The notes under the pieces were generated by a model. The model was not told the origin of the DNA. It worked only from the letters and a program-made list of their open reading frames with translations, and made no database searches. Shown piece by piece: positions 59,382 to 64,000 of a stretch of DNA of 64,000 nucleotides. Source of the stretch: Phoronis australis (Eukaryota > Phoronida > Phoronidae); contig NMRA01000100.1 in assembly GCA_002633005.1 (NCBI GenBank), positions 511,042-575,041 on the forward strand. Direction: 5' to 3'. Both the position numbers and the translations under genes were made by a program. The stretch's first letter is position 1. Each line of letters starts with the position of its first letter.

Positions 59382-59806
59382 CAATCACTATAAAGATCTA
59401 CAACAAAGCTAACATCAAATAAATGACTGAGAAATGAGTGCATTTATAACATTGTTAGAAGCCTTTGTAAGTTGAAAAGAGACCGATTTTGGCAATTATT
59501 TTTGTCCAAAATTTTTGATAATAACAAAGAGATAAGTTCAACCCAGATTTCTAAGTTGACTGTCATGATTGGTGGTTATGTATTGATCAGTCATGCTGTG
59601 AACATTCCCACTAAACGAGATGACGTCACCCCCACTGATCAGGGAAAACTGTGGGTTTGGCTGATTGAACTAGACCATATTTATCCACCTTAGCTGTGTT
59701 GCTCACGATCAAAGGGATCCCGCCTAGTTGCTCTATTCATCGAGTCACAAGCGAGGATAATTGGCTTCGCTCATGTGGATACGATCAGCTGATAACAATC
59801 TAGCCT
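59382..59806 (+). repeat. Dispersed repeat family C, copy 2
   Basis: The fullest copy, ending 'tacgatcagctgataacaat' then 'ctagc'. It carries an extra 'gacgtcaccccc' relative to copy 1. Confidence 0.8.
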
Positions 59807-60473
59807 AGATGACCGTATTTTTTATGAAGAGCGGTTTACGAAGTTTTGAGTGTAATATTTGAAAAGAGGAGAGAAAAAATGTTGGTACAGCTTCGAATTT
59901 TTCAAATCAGCCCAGAATAAGAGATTTAGCAACACAGCAACACTCACGATTACTTTCATTCGGCGCACACGAATACAAAAATATAGGACCCAAGTTATTT
60001 AGATTTTGCAACACATGCATTGCAATATTCAAAATATGTTTATTATAGCTCTTACAAGCTGTAAAATGACGTTGTTTAATTTCATTGTGCTCATTCATTA
60101 TCATCCGTCAAATCGGAAGTTTTCGAGATGTGATCTGCGGCGTGCGCGCATGTATACAAAACACGGGATCGTTATGTTCCTGAAGTACGAACATTAAGAA
60201 ACTTTAGCACACCGTTATTATTGACAGGGACGCAATAAAAACAAAATTGGATTTTGACGATAGTCTCAATACAGTGAGCTGGCTGACTTTTAAGGTACCA
60301 CTGCGTCAGTGTCTCCATTAGACCCAGAAATTTCACACAGCCCGGTTAGTTCACTCCGTCACTACCTCGTCCCCAACATGTAGATCCAACCTAGGACTAA
60401 TAATGTTTTACTCCACGGTAGAGCTAACGACCGTCGGCCTGTGTACACAAAATCTAAGTTAACCGGCATTCAC

Positions 60474-60568
60474 CTTGCACGTTGCAGTCGTTCAAGTGAA
60501 AAACAATCTAATAAACGCCATTTTCTTGCATAATCCTCCGCCTTTTTTAACAAAAGTCTGTCGTCCAT
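60474..60568 (-). CDS. Candidate first coding exon of an unidentified minus-strand gene
   Basis: An ATG at 60568-60566 in strong context (G at -3 and +4) follows a GC-rich leader with repeated 'gagtgagtgagcgagtg'. It opens 31 codons plus two bases to a consensus-like donor (caag followed by gtgaat). The peptide begins MDDRLLLKKAEDYARKW and looks like an amphipathic, charged helix rather than low-complexity noise. I do not recognise the protein and found no second exon. It could instead be a chance frame in a promoter or transposon. Confidence 0.35.
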
Positions 60569-61373
60569 GACCCCGGCGCACGCACTCGCTCACTCACTCT
60601 CATACGCAGACGAACTTCAAAACAAACGTTACGTGACAACAACAGACTTGCCGTGAAGGTATTAACTATTCCATGGTCACACATTAGTGAAAAAGTCATT
60701 ACTAAACTACTGGGACTAAAACTGTTTTTATGCGGGAAACAGTTGTCACCACGCAACTTGCTCCCCTTAAATGCATTTATACAACATTAGATGGCAAACT
60801 GGAGTGGAATTTATGTCATTTGCATGAACAGGCATGCTCGCATAAACAACAACGAATGTCCAAACCACCTGGAATGCTAGTGAATCACTGTTATCTACGC
60901 ATAACAGAGATGATGATCCTTCCACCTTATGCTCCAGTTTGTGTTTAGGCATGTAACTGGAACTGGAGCAACTGATCTTGCACAACTTGCTCTAGCCGGC
61001 TCTCCAACTGGTGACAACCATCGCGGTGTCAACTTGCTCCCTGTCAAGGTGATAATACACACACATTTGCGCTTGACCATCTGTTCGGTGTTAGTTGCTC
61101 GGTGACAACTGTCTTCTGTGTAAACAGTGCGACTTAAAAGTGAACACCTTGCACGGGGAAGTCAATTGTTTTCCACCTGGATGTTCAGGTGTAAATTATT
61201 CCCAATTAGGCGTGAAGTCCCTAAGTGAAGTCCTGTCAAGCACTTATCAAGGATTCATCATTTAACATGAACTTGTTTTATTGATTTTCGGTATGAAAAG
61301 ATAAGAATCACCACAAAGGCACTAAATGTCGTGCATAATTGTTCTGACTTATGCTACTAATACATTGTCAGTG
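60569..61373. other. Sequence upstream of the candidate exon
   Basis: The GC-rich leader at 60569-60640 could be a promoter or 5' UTR. Beyond it no gene was recognised. Short words such as 'caacttgctc' recur at 60754, 60975 and 61031. Confidence 0.35.
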
Positions 61374-62002
61374 TTGTAAACTAACCACAAGTTTATTTGA
61401 ATCAAATGTTATTTAATTTTAATCAATGGCTGACACTTGGACATCCAAGTTCTATATTTACATTTAACCCAAGATACCACCAATTGTGGAAGTGAATCAG
61501 CTGATGTGTGATTATATGTACATAGTTAGGCCCATGAGCCTACATCCCAAAAATGCTGTAAATTTATTTTGCATCCCCGCAGATTTCTCAAAAATGTTGA
61601 ATTCTTAGCCATGTCGTGAACACATCCACTAAAACAAGAAACTGTAGGAACACCGCATTTATCCACCTTCACTCTTATCAGGCTTCTATTGTGAGTCAGC
61701 ATGCGTGAATAATTGGCTGATAAGCCACCTCTGGAACTACTTTTGGCTGAATGGATGACCAGGCNTTGTAAACTAACCACAAGTTTATTTGAATCAAATG
61801 TTATTTAATTTTAATCAATGGCTGACACTTGGACATCCAAGTTCTATATTTACATTTAACCCAAGATACCACCAATTGTGGAAGTGAATCAGCTGATGTG
61901 TGATTATATGTACATAATTAGGCCCATGAGCCTACATCCCAAAAATGCTGTAAATTTATTTTGCATCCCCGCAGATCGATTTCTCAAAAATGTTAAATTC
62001 TC
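61374..62002 (+). repeat. Near-identical ~210-bp duplication flanking an N
   Basis: 61374-61584 and 61766-61976 match without gaps at a constant offset of 392 with about one visible substitution, then diverge by a 4-bp insertion (cgat) and a few substitutions. The second copy begins at the base after the N at 61765. Confidence 0.9.
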
Positions 62003-62476
62003 AGCGTGGATTCGGAAGTGCTGTTCCCGTATGGTAATGATGGAATTTCTTTCATGTAAGTTTCAAGCACATTTTATAAGGAGAAAATTCTGCATTGGGA
62101 CACGAATTTGCACTTCCCAAATTTTACTGGATTAATTGATACCCGCAAAAGTTATTAACAACCTACATTTATTGATTCTATTAAAATTCCAATCATCTGT
62201 ATCATAAACCCCTTTTGCATGCTGCATTGACCGTGTAATGTCGGTGTATGCCACTAGGGGGACATAACTTTCCGATATTCAAGAATCTTTGAGGGACACT
62301 GCAACTTATGGAATTGATCCCATGTATTTTTTCGTTAATCATTTCTGGGATTTCAGTCAAACTTCCTTCAAAGTTTTGGGGAAGTCTCAGGATTAAAGTT
62401 AAATCTAAACTTTGTGAAAGTCTGCATATTGACAAAGGATGAGGAATGCAATGGAATTTTGTATACCGTAACTTAA

Positions 62477-63720
62477 AAAGAGAAAGCCACGTGGTTTAAT
62501 TAGTTTTTGCTAACGTCTTAATCAGTCTATATCCATATCACCTCATATATGGTCGATCTCACCTCGCCGAAGGGTGTCTGTTAACATGTGAGGAAGATGA
62601 GTACATGACACAGCAACATTAGTGGTTCTTCTGCCGAGTGTGCCGCTATGGTGTGGTGTATTGTTCCCATAACGCAAAATGCTTGTGATAGAATGATAGA
62701 ATCTTGGGGGGGATACAGGAACTATTAACTTAACACACTTTTATCAGTGATTTCAATAGTTTATTACCTGTTCAGGCTGTAGGGACAATAAAAATGGTAA
62801 TTATATCTGGTCTGGCAATGGAACTTAATGCCATCAGGTAATGTGTATAGGCATGAAATCCCACCTTACTGGCTTAACAAAGGATTGTGGCTTCCTCAGG
62901 AATTTCCACCAACCCGAAAATGAGGCGAGGATTTTCAGGTCGGTCTATCATGACCAAAACGCGTTTATGCCCGCTTGTGTGAACCATGAAGCTGCAAGGA
63001 ACGCGGGTATATCGCTTTTTTGATCTCCTCGAGAATCCGAAATGCTTCGGAAGTGGTTCCTGGTAGTAAAGAACGGAAAAGTACGAGGCCATGAAATATC
63101 TCCATGTCTGTTGCCTGAATTGTCCTGTTTCAAAATGAGTTATTCTCACCCTAAACAATGTTTATAAACTGAAACAGATTGTCAAAGTCTGTCTAAGTAG
63201 ATGCAGTTTGTAATGCTGTGTTCGTGAATGCAAATGTTTTGAGAAATCAACAATGAATAAATTATACTGCGTTATGGGCTTCGGGGATGCAAATTGACCG
63301 CCATATGGGCGCATGATTATTCAGTGTTTGCTGACAGAAAGCTGTTATGAACTAAAACCCGATTTTATATGCTATGGTCAGATGTTAGTGGAATCTTTAT
63401 TTAGATATGTATCCGATATTAAAATCATTGTTATTGTACACCTAGTTTTCCCTGTACGGTTCTGTGGAAGGGGAACCTTGCTAAGGTGCGGCTCCCGACA
63501 AGTGCGTAGATTTGCAATTTCGCTGCAAATTCACCAAGCATCCATGTGCACATTACAACTTCTTTTGTTCTGTAATCTATTCTTTTCGTGACTAGAAGTT
63601 TAGTTTTCAACTTTCACAGCCGACTCACCCAGCTGGTTTACGTTGGTAATGTTTCCAGTTGGCCGCGACGGGCCTGATTGGGTTCCAGCGAGCCACTGGG
63701 TTATAAAGAGCATTTTGTGC
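62477..63720. mobile_element. Diverged Kolobok-like element, right end lost
   Basis: It starts next to TTAA (62473-62476) with a degenerate end 'aagagaaagccacgtgg'. It follows the 15998 element in order ('cagtctatatcca', 'gtgaggaag', THAP relic, 'caagcatcc' region, 'gagccactgggttataa'). It lacks the right terminal repeat and abuts family C at about 63741. Confidence 0.65.
62955..63160 (+). pseudogene. THAP zinc-finger relic, second copy
   Basis: The frame gives 'FMPACVNHEAARNAGISLF' then a stop, and a further frame gives 'PRESEMLRKWFLVVKN'. The same residues and same order as at 16155-16345 confirm a shared ancestral THAP domain. Confidence 0.55.
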
Positions 63721-63740
63721 TAAGTCATGGTGAATTTCTG

Positions 63741-63964
63741 GCTTCATGCTATGAACATTCCCACTAAATAAAATTGGTTCTAACCCCAGTGGTTAAGGTA
63801 AACGGCGGGGTATGGAAAATTGAACTAGACCGTATTTATCCACCTTGGCTGAGTTGCACTCGGCTCACGATCAAAGGGATGCCGCCAGGCTGCTCTAGTC
63901 ATCGAGTCACGAGCGAGGATAATTGGCTTCGCTCATGCGGATATGATCAGCTGATTACAATCTA
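63741..63964 (+). repeat. Dispersed repeat family C, copy 3
   Basis: It matches the second half of the copy at 59382, from 'catgctatgaacattcccac' to 'gatcagctgattacaatcta', at lower identity. A still weaker relative lies at about 61614-61740. Confidence 0.7.
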
Positions 63965-64000
63965 GCTAGCAGACTGTACTTTTTATGGTGAGAGTTTTAC

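Overview
The window is eukaryotic, from a metazoan. Coding DNA is scarce and broken into short exons with GT-AG introns, base composition is AT-rich, and much of the rest is transposon debris. The fit is best with an invertebrate, probably marine. Hemichordate, cephalochordate and mollusc are all possible and I cannot choose between them from the sequence alone. Two single N bases (59214, 61765) indicate a scaffold with minimal gap markers.

Layout. (1) About 1.9-6.6 kb, minus strand: six phase-consistent exons of an immunoglobulin-superfamily receptor or adhesion gene. They encode a signal peptide, one V-type domain and three C2/I-type domains. No membrane or cytoplasmic exon was recognised, so the 3' end is unseen or lies beyond base 1. 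(2) 6.6-8.6 kb: a 2-kb spacer between two divergently transcribed genes. (3) 8.6-20.2 kb, plus strand: a complete nine-exon HSDL2 gene, a peroxisomal short-chain dehydrogenase/reductase fused to SCP2. The frame closes exactly over all nine exons (538 residues). It differs from the usual HSDL2 in having two tandem SCP2 domains, because exon 8 is an extra symmetric (phase 1-1) exon. Exon 5 is preceded by three decayed 60-bp copies of its own intron-exon junction. (4) 20.2-64 kb: about 44 kb with no gene I can name. It holds DNA transposons (Kolobok-like with TTAA sites and a THAP relic, a hAT MITE with perfect 8-bp duplications, and a nested pair with terminal inverted repeats), tRNA-derived SINE-like pieces, a minisatellite, exact tandem duplications, long hairpins, and an irregularly dispersed 18-bp motif. 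A few isolated open segments with splice signals may be exons of an unidentified long-intron gene; the best is a possible first coding exon on the minus strand at 60474-60568.

The two supported genes have no obvious joint function. HSDL2 acts in peroxisomal lipid metabolism and the Ig gene is a cell-surface or secreted protein. I found no prokaryote-type operon, CRISPR array or defence system. The most unusual coding feature is the tandem-SCP2 HSDL2. The most unusual non-coding features are the exon-5 microduplication ladder, the nested Kolobok-like element inside a CTAGTGG tandem array, and the paired near-identical segments beside each N, which look like unmerged haplotypes.
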